From: Pseudomonas moorei
Lineage (GTDB): Bacteria; Pseudomonadota; Gammaproteobacteria; Pseudomonadales; Pseudomonadaceae
Length of the DNA: 64,000 nucleotides
Direction of reading: 5' to 3'
NCBI RefSeq assembly: GCF_008801475.1
Contig: NZ_VZPP01000005.1
Coordinates: forward strand, 186,001 to 250,000
Shown here: positions 1 through 9,526 of the stretch, piece after piece
How the letters are laid out: each line of letters begins with the position of its first letter
Position numbering within the stretch: the stretch's first letter is position 1
The notes under the pieces: model-generated
The model's database searches: none
Seen by the model: only the letters and a program-made list of their open reading frames with translations
Told to the model about the DNA's origin: nothing
Made by a program: the position numbers and the translations under genes

Positions 1-37
1 CCGGACCATTTCCATCTACGCTGAACCCCGCGCATGA
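1..37 (+). CDS. C-terminal end of an upstream gene, possibly glycogen phosphorylase
   Basis: Reading from base 2, an open frame gives RTISIYAEPRA and then a TGA stop at 35-37. Only these 11 residues are visible. The R-T-I-x-x-Y-A pattern resembles the end of glycogen/alpha-glucan phosphorylases, and glgP lies beside fbp in some Pseudomonas genomes, so GlgP is a reasonable guess. The fragment is too short to prove that it is a gene. Confidence 0.3.
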   Translation, partial: RTISIYAEPRA

Positions 38-133
38 ACTCTCTTCGGTCGATCACGTCTGATAGGAGGAAATGCGCCCCGACTCGCGTTAAACTGCGCG
101 GGTTTTTAGCCCCCCATTCCTCCGGAGCCTTCC

Positions 134-1144
134 ATGTCCCGCGTTACCTTGAGTCGCTATTTGATTGAGCAGACCCGCAGCAACAACACTCCTGCCGATC
201 TGCGCTTCCTGATCGAAGTGGTGGCGCGTGCCTGCAAGGAGATCAGCCACGCCGTTTCCAAAGGCGCCCTGGGTGGCGTACTGGGCAGCATGGGCACCGA
301 AAACGTCCAGGGCGAAGTGCAGAAGAAGCTCGACGTTCTGTCCAACGAGATCCTGCTCGAAGCCAACGAATGGGGCGGTCACCTGGCCGGCATGGCGTCC
401 GAAGAAATGGACAACGCCTACCAGATCCCGGGCAAATACCCGAAAGGCGCCTACCTGCTGGTATTCGACCCGCTGGACGGTTCGTCGAACATCGACATCA
501 ACGCGCCGGTCGGTACCATCTTCTCGGTGCTGCGTTGCCCGAGCGAATACCTGAGCCAGAACGAAGCCTTGAATGAAAAGGCCTTCCTGCAGCCAGGCAC
601 CCAGCAAGTGGCCGCCGGTTATGCCATCTACGGTCCGCAGACCATGCTGGTCCTGACCCTGGGCGACGGCGTCAAAGGCTTCACCCTGGACCGCGAAATG
701 GGCAGCTTCGTGCTGACCCACGAAGACATCACCATTCCTGAAACCACCCAGGAATTCGCCATCAACATGTCCAATCAGCGTCACTGGGAAGCCCCGGTGC
801 AACGCTACGTCAGCGAGTTGCTGGCAGGCGAAGAAGGTCCGCTGAAAAAGAACTACAACATGCGCTGGGTCGCGGCGATGGTGGCGGACGTGCACCGCAT
901 CCTGACACGTGGCGGTCTGTTCATGTACCCGCGCGACAGCCGCGAGCCATCGAAGCCGGGCAAACTGCGCCTGATGTACGAAGCCAACCCGATGTCGTTC
1001 CTGGTGGAACAGGCGGGCGGCGCGTCCACCGACGGCCACCAGCGCATCCTCGACATCAAGCCTGACGGCCTGCACCAGCGTGTTGCGGTGTTCCTCGGCT
1101 CGAAAGAAGAAGTTGCACGCGTCACGGCTTACCACAAGGAATAA
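134..1144 (+). CDS. fbp: fructose-1,6-bisphosphatase, class 1
   Basis: Hydrolyses fructose 1,6-bisphosphate to fructose 6-phosphate in the cytoplasm. This is the committed gluconeogenic step, essential in pseudomonads that grow on organic and amino acids. The 336-residue length is normal for the class I family. The metal- and phosphate-binding motif [11 protein letters not shown] lies near residues 110-120, an upstream ASEEMD segment supplies further metal ligands, and the late segment [14 protein letters not shown] is the usual substrate-binding region. The ATG is preceded by a CCGGAG ribosome binding site. The next gene starts 3 bases after the stop, so the two are probably cotranscribed. 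All catalytic motifs look intact. Confidence 0.97.
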   Translation: MSRVTLSRYLIEQTRSNNTPADLRFLIEVVARACKEISHAVSKGALGGVLGSMGTENVQGEVQKKLDVLSNEILLEANEWGGHLAGMASEEMDNAYQIPGKYPKGAYLLVFDPLDGSSNIDINAPVGTIFSVLRCPSEYLSQNEALNEKAFLQPGTQQVAAGYAIYGPQTMLVLTLGDGVKGFTLDREMGSFVLTHEDITIPETTQEFAINMSNQRHWEAPVQRYVSELLAGEEGPLKKNYNMRWVAAMVADVHRILTRGGLFMYPRDSREPSKPGKLRLMYEANPMSFLVEQAGGASTDGHQRILDIKPDGLHQRVAVFLGSKEEVARVTAYHKE

Positions 1145-1147
1145 ACC

Positions 1148-1750
1148 ATGAACGCGCCCTGGCAGCCGTTGCTCGAATGGTGGTTCGGTAAAGCCGAATC
1201 TTCCAGGGAAGTCGCGGCTGACAAGGGCAAGTTATGGTTCGGCAAGCGTGACAGCCAGGACCTCGAAGCGCGCACGCGTTTCGGGGGCCAGGTCGAGCAG
1301 GCACTGACCGGCGGTTTGACCGATTGGGCGCAATGCCCCGAAGGTTGGCTGGCGCTGGTGCTGCTACTCGATCAACTCCCGCGAATGATCTTTCGCGACT
1401 CCCCCAAGGCTTTTTCCGGTGACATCAGGGCTCAGGCGCTGGTCGCGCAGGGCATTGCTGCGGATTTCGATCGACAGTTAAGACCCATCCAGCGTGTGTT
1501 TATCTACCTGGTGTTCGAACACAGCGAGCATCTGGCGGCACAGAACGAAGGTGTTTCGCGCTACATTGATCTGTTGGCGCAGCAACCGGAAGCCGACCGC
1601 GCACTGTTTACCGATTACCTGGATTTCGCCGAGCGGCATCAGAAAGTGATTGCGCGGTTTGGACGGTTTCCGCATCGCAATGCGGTGTTGGGGCGGGAGT
1701 CTACGGCTGAGGAGTTGGCGTTTCTGTCGAAACCGGGGTCACGGTTTTAA
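1148..1750 (+). CDS. DUF924 family protein
   Basis: A 200-residue cytoplasmic protein of the DUF924 family, which is helical (TPR-like) and has no firmly established reaction. Typical family signatures are present: a WWFG motif near the N-terminus, LLLDQLPRM(I)F in the first half, FEHSE in the middle and RFGRFPHRN near residue 175. No signal peptide or membrane segment is visible. It starts 3 bases after fbp and probably shares its transcript, but a metabolic link is only inferred from that. Confidence 0.85.
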   Translation: MNAPWQPLLEWWFGKAESSREVAADKGKLWFGKRDSQDLEARTRFGGQVEQALTGGLTDWAQCPEGWLALVLLLDQLPRMIFRDSPKAFSGDIRAQALVAQGIAADFDRQLRPIQRVFIYLVFEHSEHLAAQNEGVSRYIDLLAQQPEADRALFTDYLDFAERHQKVIARFGRFPHRNAVLGRESTAEELAFLSKPGSRF

Positions 1751-1774
1751 ATCTTCATTTCGGCTGATGCCTTC

Positions 1775-1864
1775 ATCGCGGGCAAGCCCGCTCTCACAGT
1801 GATCTGGTCGGACACAGCATAGGTGTTCGCCGAAGATTCCTGTGGGAGCTGGCTTGCCAGCGAT
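1775..1864. repeat. REPIN (two inverted REP arms)
   Basis: Two inverted arms, ATCGCGGGCAAGCCCGCTCT at the left and a TGTGGGAGCTGGCTTGCCAGCGAT-like arm at the right, flank about 40 unrelated bases. It sits between the convergent ends of the DUF924 gene and the chemoreceptor gene, where it may also act in transcription termination. Confidence 0.75.
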
Positions 1865-1882
1865 GAGGCCGGTAAGACCGGC

Positions 1883-3775
1883 TTAGATCCTGAAACTACC
1901 CACCAGATGCTTCAACCGCGCCGCCTGCTGCTCGAGGTCGGCACAGGCACGCAAGGTTGCCTGCAGGTTCTCCACGCCTTCCTGGTTCAGCGTGTTGATC
2001 TCGGTGATGTCGACGTTAATCGACTCGACCACTGCGGTCTGTTCTTCGGTGGCCGTGGCGACCGACTGGTTCATTCCGTCGATTTCGCCGATGCGCTGGG
2101 TCACGCTGCCCAGGCGCTCACCGGCCTGGTTGGCGATGCCGACGCTGCTTTCACTCTGGCGCTGGCTATCGGTCATGATGGTGACCGCTTCCCGCGCACC
2201 GACCTGCAGTTCTTCGATCATTTTCTGCACTTGTTGCGCCGAGTCCTGAGTGCGGTGGGCGAGGTTGCGCACTTCATCGGCCACCACCGCAAACCCGCGT
2301 CCGGCTTCACCGGCACGCGCCGCTTCGATGGCAGCGTTCAGTGCCAGCAGGTTGGTCTGCTGGGAGATGCTGGTGATCACTTCCAGAATCTGCCCGATGT
2401 TGACAGTGTTGCTGTTGAGCGTCTCGATGTTGCCGCATGAATCGCTGATCTTCGCCGAGAGCTGGTGCATCGCGCTGATGGTTTTGTCCACCACCTGCTG
2501 ACCGTCTTCGGCCAGGCTACGGGCGTCGCTCGAGTGCTGGGAGGCGAGGGCGGCGTTCTGGGCGATTTCCTGGGCGGCGGCACCGAGCTGGTTGATCGCT
2601 GCGGCGACGCTGCTGGTGCGCGAGGCCTGCTGGTCGGAGTTGAACATCGACGAGTTCGAGGCGGCCACCACACGCAGCGCCACTTCGTTGACCTGGCCGG
2701 TGGCCGAGGACACTTCGATGATCGAGGTGTGAATGCGCTCGACGAAACGGTTGAATGAAAGCCCCAGTGCGCCGAATTCGTCGTGACCGTGAATGGTCAG
2801 GCGCTTGGTCAGATCCCCTTCGCCTTCGGCGATGTCGTGCATGGCGCGACCCATGGCCAGCAACGGCTGCATCAGGAAACGGATCAGCATGCCCAGCAAC
2901 GCGATGATGATCACCACGGCAATCACCATGGCGATAAGCGCCGAAGTGCGGAATTCACTGAGCATCGAGAACGCGGTGTCCTGGTCGAGCACCAGTGCCA
3001 CATACCAATCCGCCGAAGGCACGCCGTTGACGTGGGTGAACGAGATGAATTGTTTCTCCCCGTCTACCTCGACTTCCTTTAGGCCCGGGCTGATTTTCGG
3101 CGCCCCGTTGGGGTAGGCATCGGTCAGGTTCTTGAGCACCAGTTTGCTGTCCGGGTGGATCAGGATCTTGCCGTCGGCACTGACAATGAAGGCATGGCCA
3201 TGACCACCGAAGTTCAGCGAGTTGATGATTGCGCTGACGCTGGACAGGTCGATGTCGGCGCCGGCGACGCCGATCATCTGGCCCTGGCGTTGTACCGGAG
3301 TCGCGACGGTGATTACCAGTTTTCCCGACGAGGCGGCGATGTAGGGTTCGGTGACGATGGTCTGTTGTGCGCTGTTGGCCGCCTTGTACCAGCCACGGGC
3401 GCGCGGGTCGTAGTCCGCCGCACGGTTACCGGCCGGGACCGAGAACATGACGCCGTCGGCACCGCCGAAGTAGCTCAGCTGGAAATTGCCGGTGTAGGCG
3501 GGCAGGTCAATGATCCGCTTCAGGCTGGCGGGGGCGTTGCCATCGGCGCTGACCTGTTGGGCCATCGATTGCAGCAGCTGCATGCGGCTTTCCAGCCAGG
3601 TCTGGATGTTGCTGGTGGTCAGGCTGCCGAGCTCCTGCATCGAGGCTTCGGTGTTGTTATGCAGCGTCTGACGCTGACGATAGTCGTTGAACAGGATGAA
3701 ACAAGCGAATGCAACGGCCACCACGAGGGCGGCAGCCAACAAAATCTTGTGGCTGAATTTCATGTTTCTGGTCAT
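1883..3775 (-). CDS. methyl-accepting chemotaxis protein with amino-acid-type dCache domain (PctA/CtaA-like)
   Basis: Inner-membrane chemoreceptor of 630 residues. It has TM1 near residues 8-28, a periplasmic double Cache domain to about 280, TM2 near 285-308, a HAMP domain and a cytoplasmic signalling region with the [19 protein letters not shown] hairpin tip. The ligand domain carries a [10 protein letters not shown] stretch followed by TEPY and then AGADIDL. This is the Tyr/Arg/Trp/Tyr/Asp pattern of dCache domains that bind free amino acids, so an amino-acid attractant receptor is inferred. The start at 3775 gives [10 protein letters not shown], which lines up with the N-terminus I recall for P. 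aeruginosa PctA. Codons further upstream look non-coding. It is monocistronic, and I see no convincing FliA promoter. Confidence 0.9.
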   Translation of the reverse strand: MTRNMKFSHKILLAAALVVAVAFACFILFNDYRQRQTLHNNTEASMQELGSLTTSNIQTWLESRMQLLQSMAQQVSADGNAPASLKRIIDLPAYTGNFQLSYFGGADGVMFSVPAGNRAADYDPRARGWYKAANSAQQTIVTEPYIAASSGKLVITVATPVQRQGQMIGVAGADIDLSSVSAIINSLNFGGHGHAFIVSADGKILIHPDSKLVLKNLTDAYPNGAPKISPGLKEVEVDGEKQFISFTHVNGVPSADWYVALVLDQDTAFSMLSEFRTSALIAMVIAVVIIIALLGMLIRFLMQPLLAMGRAMHDIAEGEGDLTKRLTIHGHDEFGALGLSFNRFVERIHTSIIEVSSATGQVNEVALRVVAASNSSMFNSDQQASRTSSVAAAINQLGAAAQEIAQNAALASQHSSDARSLAEDGQQVVDKTISAMHQLSAKISDSCGNIETLNSNTVNIGQILEVITSISQQTNLLALNAAIEAARAGEAGRGFAVVADEVRNLAHRTQDSAQQVQKMIEELQVGAREAVTIMTDSQRQSESSVGIANQAGERLGSVTQRIGEIDGMNQSVATATEEQTAVVESINVDITEINTLNQEGVENLQATLRACADLEQQAARLKHLVGSFRI

Positions 3776-3862
3776 TAAATGAGCTACCGCGGAAAGACAG
3801 ATCAACAAAGGAGGCAATCCCTACGGACGTGGGTTTGCGCTGTCATGTATGTCGACTGGACG

Positions 3863-3886
3863 GCGCCAAAGATTAGGCGCTTTTTT
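3863..3886 (+). terminator. possible orphan intrinsic terminator
   Basis: The arms GCGCC and GGCGC are separated by 8 bases and followed by six T. No convincing gene precedes it on the plus strand. The 280-base gap (3776-4055) otherwise holds only the divergent promoters of the chemoreceptor and the lipoprotein. The 5-bp stem is short, so this may be chance. Confidence 0.3.
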
Positions 3887-4055
3887 GTGAAAACCGATGA
3901 AATACCCGCCTGGCAAACAACGTGGCTGTTTTTTCGCAAAAAGGCGGACGAGCGGCCCGATAAATAGGCGATTGGCCAGGGAACCAGAAAGGGGTTTTCT
4001 CTTCTAAGGTTCAGTTTGGCAGCCATGCCAATCCCTTCACCCCTGGAGTTACACC

Positions 4056-4310
4056 ATGTCGCTGCGATCCATTGCCCTGCTTTCGTTCTGCGTGTTGCTG
4101 GCTGCCTGCAGCAAGGTCAATCAGGAAAACTATTCGAAGCTCTCGGCCGGCATGGCCAAGGCCGATGTAGAAACCTTGCTGGGCAAGCCTGCCGACTGCT
4201 CGGGCGCGCTGGGCATGTCCAGTTGCACCTGGGGTGACAAGAACAGCTTTATCAGCGTGCAGTATGCCGGTGACAAAGTGCTGATGTTTTCCGGCCAAGG
4301 CCTGAAATAA
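4056..4310 (+). CDS. small lipoprotein, SmpA/OmlA-like (BamE-type) fold
   Basis: An 84-residue predicted lipoprotein. A signal peptide of about 18 residues ends in the lipobox LLAAC, with Cys at about residue 18. The mature part, with Y-x-K-L-x-x-G-M-x-K-x-x-V-x-x-L-L-G-x-P, matches the start of BamE/SmpA-like domains. Two further Cys (in DCSG and SSCTW) could form a disulfide in the periplasm. It is too short to be BamE itself, and the exact role is unknown. A blc-type lipocalin gene follows 31 bases downstream, so the two envelope lipoproteins may be cotranscribed. Confidence 0.8.
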   Translation: MSLRSIALLSFCVLLAACSKVNQENYSKLSAGMAKADVETLLGKPADCSGALGMSSCTWGDKNSFISVQYAGDKVLMFSGQGLK

Positions 4311-4341
4311 ACCGGGGCTACGCGCCCACGGGAGAAAAACA

Positions 4342-4911
4342 ATGAAGCGGTTATTGATGATGCTTTTTGCCGGCCTGGTATTGGCCGGCTGTGCCACTTC
4401 TGGCCAGGATCCGTTGGCGCCCAAGACAGCCGACAGTGTCAACCTCAAGCGTTACCAGGGCACCTGGTACGAGTTGGCGCGTATGCCGATGTATTTCCAG
4501 CGCGACTGTGCGCAATCCGAAGCCCACTACACGCTCAAACCGGATGGCAACATGGCGGTGTTGAACCGCTGCCTGACGGCGCAATGGCAATGGGAAGAGG
4601 TCAAGGGCACGGCTTATCCACAGGTGCCGGGCAAGACCGACAAATTGTGGGTCGAGTTCGATACCTGGTTTTCGAGGTTGATTCCGGGTGTTTCGAAGGG
4701 CGAGTACTGGGTGTTGTACGTCAGCGACGACTACAAGACCGCGATCGTCGGCGACCCGAGCCGTCGATACCTGTGGCTGCTATCGCGCACGCCGACCGTT
4801 GACGGTGTGGTGCGTGAAGACCTGCTGAGCAAGGCGCGTCAGCAGGGCTATGACACGACGCGGCTGATCTGGCGAGCGTCGGACACGCAGATGGCCAAGA
4901 CCTCGAACTGA
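4342..4911 (+). CDS. blc: outer-membrane lipoprotein, bacterial lipocalin (Blc family)
   Basis: A 189-residue lipocalin. The signal peptide ends in LVLAGC, giving a lipidated Cys at about residue 16. The lipocalin signature YQGTWYELARMPMYFQ is near residues 35-50, and later strands carry the typical LWVEFDTWF and YWVLYVSDDY segments. Bacterial lipocalins bind fatty acids and lysophospholipids at the outer membrane and are often stress-induced. It follows a small lipoprotein gene on the same strand and ends at a strong palindrome shared with the convergent hutF. Confidence 0.92.
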   Translation: MKRLLMMLFAGLVLAGCATSGQDPLAPKTADSVNLKRYQGTWYELARMPMYFQRDCAQSEAHYTLKPDGNMAVLNRCLTAQWQWEEVKGTAYPQVPGKTDKLWVEFDTWFSRLIPGVSKGEYWVLYVSDDYKTAIVGDPSRRYLWLLSRTPTVDGVVREDLLSKARQQGYDTTRLIWRASDTQMAKTSN

Positions 4912-4924
4912 TAGCACATGACCT

Positions 4925-4957
4925 TGTGGGAGCGAGCAAGCTCGCTCCCACAGGTTT
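4925..4957. terminator. REP-derived perfect hairpin between convergent blc and hutF
   Basis: A perfect 13-bp inverted repeat (TGTGGGAGCGAGC, 2-base loop, complement) at 4925-4952 is followed by GGTTTTT. It has the sequence of a REP arm pair without the usual central spacer. Its position 13 bases after blc and 11 before the hutF stop suggests that it terminates both transcripts. Confidence 0.65.
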
Positions 4958-4962
4958 TTGCG

Positions 4963-6327
4963 TCAGCCTAAAAGTTCGCGCAGGACCTGGGTAAAGGCGC
5001 GGTTGCTGTCTTCCTCATCGGCATGACGCCCGTCGCGCACGACCCACTGGCCGTTCACCAGCACGTCCCGCACCTGACGGTCGCCACCGGCAAACAACCA
5101 GCGGTTCAGAATCCCGTCGCCACTGGCCGTTGCCAGGTACGGGTCGTTGCCGTCCAGTACCAGCCAATCCGCACGCTTGCCGACTTCCAGCGCGCCGATC
5201 GGTTGCCCCAGCGCCTGGGCACCACCGTCGAGCGCCGCGTCGAACAGGGTGCGGCCAACCATGGGCTGATCCGCGCCATACAGGCGATTACGCCGTTGAT
5301 CGCGCAGTCGCTGGCCGTATTCCAGCCAACGCAATTCTTCCACCACGCTCAATGACACATGGCTGTCGGAACCGATGCCCATGCGGCCGCCTTGTGCCAG
5401 GAAATCCACCGCCGGGAAAATCCCGTCGCCCAGGTTGGCTTCGGTGGTCAGGCACAGGCCGGCAATGGCGCGGCTCCTGGCCATCAGCGTGACTTCTTCC
5501 GGATTCGCGTGGGTGGCGTGGATCAGGCACCAGCGCTGATCGACTTCGGTATTTTCGTACAGCCATTGCAAGGGACGACGGCCGCTCCAGGTCAGGCAGT
5601 CGTCGACTTCTTTTTGCTGTTCGGCAATGTGGATATGCACAGGGCACTGTTTGTCGCTGGCGGCCAGCACTTCGCTGATCTGCTGCGGCGTCACCGCGCG
5701 TAACGAGTGGAAGCACAGACCCAGCGACTGCGCCGGTTGCTGCGCCAGAACCGGCTGCAGGCGCGATTGCAGCTTGAGGTAGTTCTCGGTGCTGTTGATG
5801 AAGCGGCGCTGGCCCTCGTTCGGCGTCTGGCCGCCGAAGCCGGAATGGCTGTACAGCACCGGCAGCAGGGTCAAGCCAATACCGGCGGAACGCGCGGCCT
5901 GGCTGATACGCAGGGCCAGTTCGGCCGGGTCTGCATAGGGCTGGCCGTTGTTGTCGTGGTGGACGTAATGGAATTCGGCCACCGAGGTGTAACCGGCCTT
6001 GAGCATTTCGATGTACAGCTGACGAGCGATGACACCGAGTTGTTCGGGGCTGATTTTTCCGACGAGGCGATACATCAGATCGCGCCACGTCCAGAAACTG
6101 TCATTCGGATTCCCCGCCACTTCCGCCAGTCCGGCCATGGCCCGCTGGAAGGCGTGAGAATGCAGGTTCGGCATGCCGGGCAAGAGCGGGCCGCTCAGCC
6201 GTTCGGCGCCTTCTGCATGGGAATCGGCCTGGATATGGGTCAAAACGCCATCGGCGCTGACCTCAAGACGTACATTGTTGGCCCATCCACTAGGCAGCAG
6301 CGCGCGTTCGGCAAAGAAGGCGGTCAT
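4963..6327 (-). CDS. hutF: formimidoylglutamate deiminase
   Basis: Converts N-formimidoyl-L-glutamate to N-formyl-L-glutamate plus ammonia, the fourth step of the five-step histidine pathway, which ends with HutG. At 454 residues it has the normal length for this amidohydrolase-superfamily deiminase. Metal-binding and catalytic motifs are visible: NLHSHAFQRAM near residue 55, HIHIAEQ in the middle, HATHA near 270 and GIGSDSHVSLSV near 320. It is transcribed alone, away from hutC, with a HutC-type operator 27 bases upstream of its ATG. Its presence shows that this organism uses the HutF-HutG route rather than one-step HutE/formiminoglutamase. Confidence 0.95.
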   Translation of the reverse strand: MTAFFAERALLPSGWANNVRLEVSADGVLTHIQADSHAEGAERLSGPLLPGMPNLHSHAFQRAMAGLAEVAGNPNDSFWTWRDLMYRLVGKISPEQLGVIARQLYIEMLKAGYTSVAEFHYVHHDNNGQPYADPAELALRISQAARSAGIGLTLLPVLYSHSGFGGQTPNEGQRRFINSTENYLKLQSRLQPVLAQQPAQSLGLCFHSLRAVTPQQISEVLAASDKQCPVHIHIAEQQKEVDDCLTWSGRRPLQWLYENTEVDQRWCLIHATHANPEEVTLMARSRAIAGLCLTTEANLGDGIFPAVDFLAQGGRMGIGSDSHVSLSVVEELRWLEYGQRLRDQRRNRLYGADQPMVGRTLFDAALDGGAQALGQPIGALEVGKRADWLVLDGNDPYLATASGDGILNRWLFAGGDRQVRDVLVNGQWVVRDGRHADEEDSNRAFTQVLRELLG

Positions 6328-6353
6328 GGTTCAGAACCCCATCGTGTGTTATT

Positions 6354-6369
6354 TGTATATACATATACA
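6354..6369. promoter_or_regulatory. HutC operator between hutF and hutC
   Basis: Inverted repeat TGTATAT-AC-ATATACA with perfect 7-bp arms. It resembles the known HutC/GntR-type site (TTGTATATACAA-like) and lies in the divergent hutF-hutC region, where it would overlap a plausible hutF -10 element. Repression relieved by urocanate is the known mode of HutC. Confidence 0.75.
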
Positions 6370-6434
6370 GACGTTTGCCTGCCCGGTAAACTCCGGCAAG
6401 CTAGCAATCTCTACTAAACCATCAAGGATTAACC

Positions 6435-7184
6435 GTGCCGACTCCGCCTCCAGTCTCTCCGTTGGCCGCGAACATGGGCGACAGTCCGGCGCCCTTGTAT
6501 GCTCGCGTCAAACAAATGATCACCCAGCAAATCGACAGTGGAAACTGGCCGCCGCACTACCGCGTTCCGTCGGAAAGCGAGCTGGTCAATCAGCTGGGTT
6601 TCAGCCGCATGACCATCAACCGCGCCCTGCGCGAGATGACCGCTGACGGCCTGCTGGTGCGCATGCAAGGCGTCGGCACCTTCGTCGCCGAGCCGAAAAG
6701 CCAGTCCGCGCTGTTTGAAGTGCACAACATCGCCGACGAAATCGCTTCCCGCGGTCATCGCCACACTTGCAAGGTCATCACCCTTGAAGAAGAGGCCGCC
6801 GGCTCGGAACGCGCCCTGGCCCTCGACATGCGTGAAGGGCAGAAAGTCTTCCACTCGCTGATCGTGCATTTCGAAAACGATATTCCGGTGCAAATCGAAG
6901 ACCGTTTCGTCAATGCGCTGGTGGCGCCGGATTACCTCAAGCAGGACTTCACCCTGCAAACGCCTTACGCCTACCTCAACCAGGTCGCGCCGCTGACCGA
7001 AGGCGAGCACGTGGTCGAAGCCATTCTGGCCGAGTCATCCGAATGCAAATTGCTGCAGATTGAAAAAGGCGAGCCGTGCCTGCTGATTCGCCGCCGTACC
7101 TGGTCTGGCCGTCAGCCGGTGACGGCCGCCCGTTTGATCCACCCTGGTTCCCGTCATCGTCTGGAAGGCCGGTTTCATAAATGA
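6435..7184 (+). CDS. hutC: histidine utilization repressor (GntR/HutC family)
   Basis: Transcriptional repressor of the hut genes that releases DNA when urocanate binds. The 249 residues comprise an N-terminal winged helix-turn-helix (about residues 15-85; YRVPSESELVNQLGFSRMTI is the recognition region) and a C-terminal UTRA ligand domain (about 105-245). Translation starts at GTG 6435. Its stop overlaps the ATG of hutD by 4 bases (ATGA), so the two are translationally coupled. Two HutC-like palindromes are in the window, one in this gene's own divergent promoter region (autoregulation) and one at hutU. Confidence 0.95.
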   Translation: MPTPPPVSPLAANMGDSPAPLYARVKQMITQQIDSGNWPPHYRVPSESELVNQLGFSRMTINRALREMTADGLLVRMQGVGTFVAEPKSQSALFEVHNIADEIASRGHRHTCKVITLEEEAAGSERALALDMREGQKVFHSLIVHFENDIPVQIEDRFVNALVAPDYLKQDFTLQTPYAYLNQVAPLTEGEHVVEAILAESSECKLLQIEKGEPCLLIRRRTWSGRQPVTAARLIHPGSRHRLEGRFHK

Positions 7185-7753
7185 ACGAGTTGAAAGTTTT
7201 ACGCGCCAAAGACTACCCGCGCATGCCCTGGAAGAACGGCGGCGGCAGCACTGAAGAAATCAGCCGCGATGCCGGCACTGGCCTGGACGGCTTCGGCTGG
7301 CGCCTGTCGATTGCCGACATCGGTGAGTCGGGCGGTTTTTCCACCTTCGCCGGTTATGAGCGGATCATCACCGTGCTGCAGGGCGACGGCATGACGTTGT
7401 CGGTGGACGGTCAAAGCACGCGGCCATTGTTACCCCTCGACCCGTTCGCCTTCAGTGGCGAAAGCCAGGTGTCCTGCACGCTGCTCGGTGGAGCGATCCG
7501 CGATTTCAACCTGATCTATGCGCCGCAGCGCTACCGTGCGCGGTTGCAGTGGCTGGCCGGCGAGCAGCGGTTTTTCAGCGAGGCCAGCACACTGCTGGTG
7601 TTCAGCGTGAGCGAGCAAACTGACGTCTGCGTCGATAACCGCGTCCAGGCATTGGGCCTCCATGATTGCCTGCAGTTGGAGGCGAATGCCGGGTTGCTGG
7701 ACGTCGCCATCAAGGGGCTGTGCTGCGTGATCGAACTCACGTCTCGCGGCTGA
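7181..7753 (+). CDS. hutD: HutD family protein
   Basis: A 190-residue cupin-fold protein. The conserved N-terminal motif PWKNGGGSTEEI lies near residues 16-27, and RLSIADI, FSTFAGYER and a later FAFSGE motif follow the family pattern. In P. fluorescens SBW25, HutD is reported to be needed for full fitness on histidine and is thought to limit hut activity, perhaps by sensing a pathway intermediate; no enzyme activity is established. It overlaps hutC by 4 bases. Its end lies 6 bases from the end of the convergent chemoreceptor gene. Confidence 0.93.
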   Translation: MNELKVLRAKDYPRMPWKNGGGSTEEISRDAGTGLDGFGWRLSIADIGESGGFSTFAGYERIITVLQGDGMTLSVDGQSTRPLLPLDPFAFSGESQVSCTLLGGAIRDFNLIYAPQRYRARLQWLAGEQRFFSEASTLLVFSVSEQTDVCVDNRVQALGLHDCLQLEANAGLLDVAIKGLCCVIELTSRG

Positions 7754-7759
7754 TCCCGG

Positions 7760-9397
7760 TTACTCCCGTTCGAGGGTAAAACCTCGAACGGTTGCCTCCA
7801 GTTCACTCGACATCCCTTTCAACGCCTGGATGGTTTTCACCACGTCCTGTTGCGCCGCGACATTTTTCTCGACCCGCTGCGCCACGGTTTCCACATTGCG
7901 CGCCACGTCCTCGCTGGCTTCGCGCTGTTCCTGCAAGGCATGGGAGATCTGGCTGACGGCATTGAGTGACGCGTCGAGCACGGCCTTGACGTCATTCATC
8001 GATGCGCCGGCACTGTCGATCAGCTGTTGACCCTGAAGAACCCGCTCGCGGCCGGAATTCATGCTGCTGCTGGCTTTTCGCATGCCGCTTTGAATGGTAC
8101 TCACCAGCACCACGATCTCGGCGGTGGAGCGGGTCGTGCGGGTCGCCAGCTCCCGCACTTCATCGGCCACCACGGCAAAACCGCGACCTTGCTTGCCGGC
8201 CCGCGCCGCCTCGATGGCGGCATTGAGGGCGAGCAGGTTGGTCTGTTCGGCAATGCTGTGGATCACGTCGACAATTTTCCCGATGGCGTTGGAGTGCTGG
8301 GTCAATTGGTCGATTTCACTCGACGTCTGGGTCACCAGTTGGGCGATCTGCTGCATCTCGATGATAGAGCGGTCCATGCTGGCAATGCCCAGGGCGGTGA
8401 TCTGCTCGGCCTTTTGTGTGGTGTCGTGCGCCTGCGCGGCGTTCTCGGCGATGTGCGTAATGTTGGCTGACATCTGTTCCGCCGCGGCGGCTATGGAAGA
8501 GGCCGCGCCATTTTGCTCGGCCGCCTGTTTGAGGCCTTGCTCGGACGAAATGCTCAGGCTCAGGGTCGAGGACTCGATGTGCTGCGAGGCCTCGCGCACC
8601 TTGCCGATCATGCTGGCCAGGCTGCGCCGCATGGCCTCGACCGATTGCATGACGCCTGTGGATTTCGCGTTGCCAATCGCCGGATCGCCGAGCATGCCCT
8701 GGGCAATCCGTGTGCTGATACTGGCCAGCTCGTGTGGCTCGGCGCCCAGGTATCGCGTCAGCCTGGCGCCGAACAGCAGGGCGTAAAGGCTGCCAGACAA
8801 CAGCGCGAAGCCCAGGACCAGGGCCATCAGCCATATATTGTCCTCGTAGAGTGCCTGACTGAGTTCGAACTGATGGCGAGCCTCTTTCAGTTGAGCGTCG
8901 GTCAGTTGCGAAAACAGTGAGGTCAGCGGGTCGATCAAGGGGTAAAGCTGATGTGCGGCGAACTGCTCCAGGCTCTGGCTGGCGGTGTTGCTGCGGTTCA
9001 GGATTGCCTGCAACCGCTGGAGCGGTACTTCGGTCGCCTGCATCAGTGGCGTGATCTCGTTGATCAGTCGAACCTCTTCATCAACCAGTTGGGTCGACAG
9101 GTAGGTGCGCCATAGCGGCTCGATTTCAAGCATCGCTTGCCGTATCTGTTGCGCCGCGTCGACGCCACTGTAAATGCCATCGCGGGCCTTGTGGATGGCG
9201 TCGACGATAGTGACGGAATACAGCTCGGAAATTTTCTTCAGGTCCTGTTGCGGGATGACCCGGTCGAGGTAAACCGTTTCCAGCCCCTGGACCGTAGCGC
9301 GCATGCCGTAAAGGCCGAGTGCGCCGATGCCGGTCAGGCTGCCCAGCAGAATGACGGCCATCAGCAAGAGGTGGGTTTTGACTTTCCATTGTTTCAT
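7760..9397 (-). CDS. methyl-accepting chemotaxis protein with 4-helix-bundle sensor, inside the hut locus
   Basis: A 545-residue chemoreceptor. TM1 is near residues 9-30, a helical periplasmic domain of about 155 residues (four-helix-bundle, Tar/Tsr-like size) follows, TM2 is near 190-212, then a HAMP domain and a signalling domain with [20 protein letters not shown] and [14 protein letters not shown]. No C-terminal CheR-docking pentapeptide is visible. It starts with ATG after a good GAGGAA site. It lies between hutD and hutU, facing hutD tail to tail and divergent from hutU, so it shares the hutU regulatory region. A ligand linked to histidine or urocanate is a reasonable inference from position only. 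Confidence 0.9.
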   Translation of the reverse strand: MKQWKVKTHLLLMAVILLGSLTGIGALGLYGMRATVQGLETVYLDRVIPQQDLKKISELYSVTIVDAIHKARDGIYSGVDAAQQIRQAMLEIEPLWRTYLSTQLVDEEVRLINEITPLMQATEVPLQRLQAILNRSNTASQSLEQFAAHQLYPLIDPLTSLFSQLTDAQLKEARHQFELSQALYEDNIWLMALVLGFALLSGSLYALLFGARLTRYLGAEPHELASISTRIAQGMLGDPAIGNAKSTGVMQSVEAMRRSLASMIGKVREASQHIESSTLSLSISSEQGLKQAAEQNGAASSIAAAAEQMSANITHIAENAAQAHDTTQKAEQITALGIASMDRSIIEMQQIAQLVTQTSSEIDQLTQHSNAIGKIVDVIHSIAEQTNLLALNAAIEAARAGKQGRGFAVVADEVRELATRTTRSTAEIVVLVSTIQSGMRKASSSMNSGRERVLQGQQLIDSAGASMNDVKAVLDASLNAVSQISHALQEQREASEDVARNVETVAQRVEKNVAAQQDVVKTIQALKGMSSELEATVRGFTLERE

Positions 9398-9526
9398 TGC
9401 GCGTTCCTCGCAGGAATGACTTCAGGGGGGGTGGTCATGGAGTCGGCGAAGATCAGTGGCGGTGGAGTCGGACACTTCTGATGAGGTTGTAGGGTGTTTC
9501 TGGAATGCGCTTAATTGGGCATCACG

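Noticed and set aside
3779..3967. 62-codon ORF in the gap upstream of the small lipoprotein gene
   Set aside because: No ribosome binding site, a terminator-like hairpin inside it, and no recognisable family.
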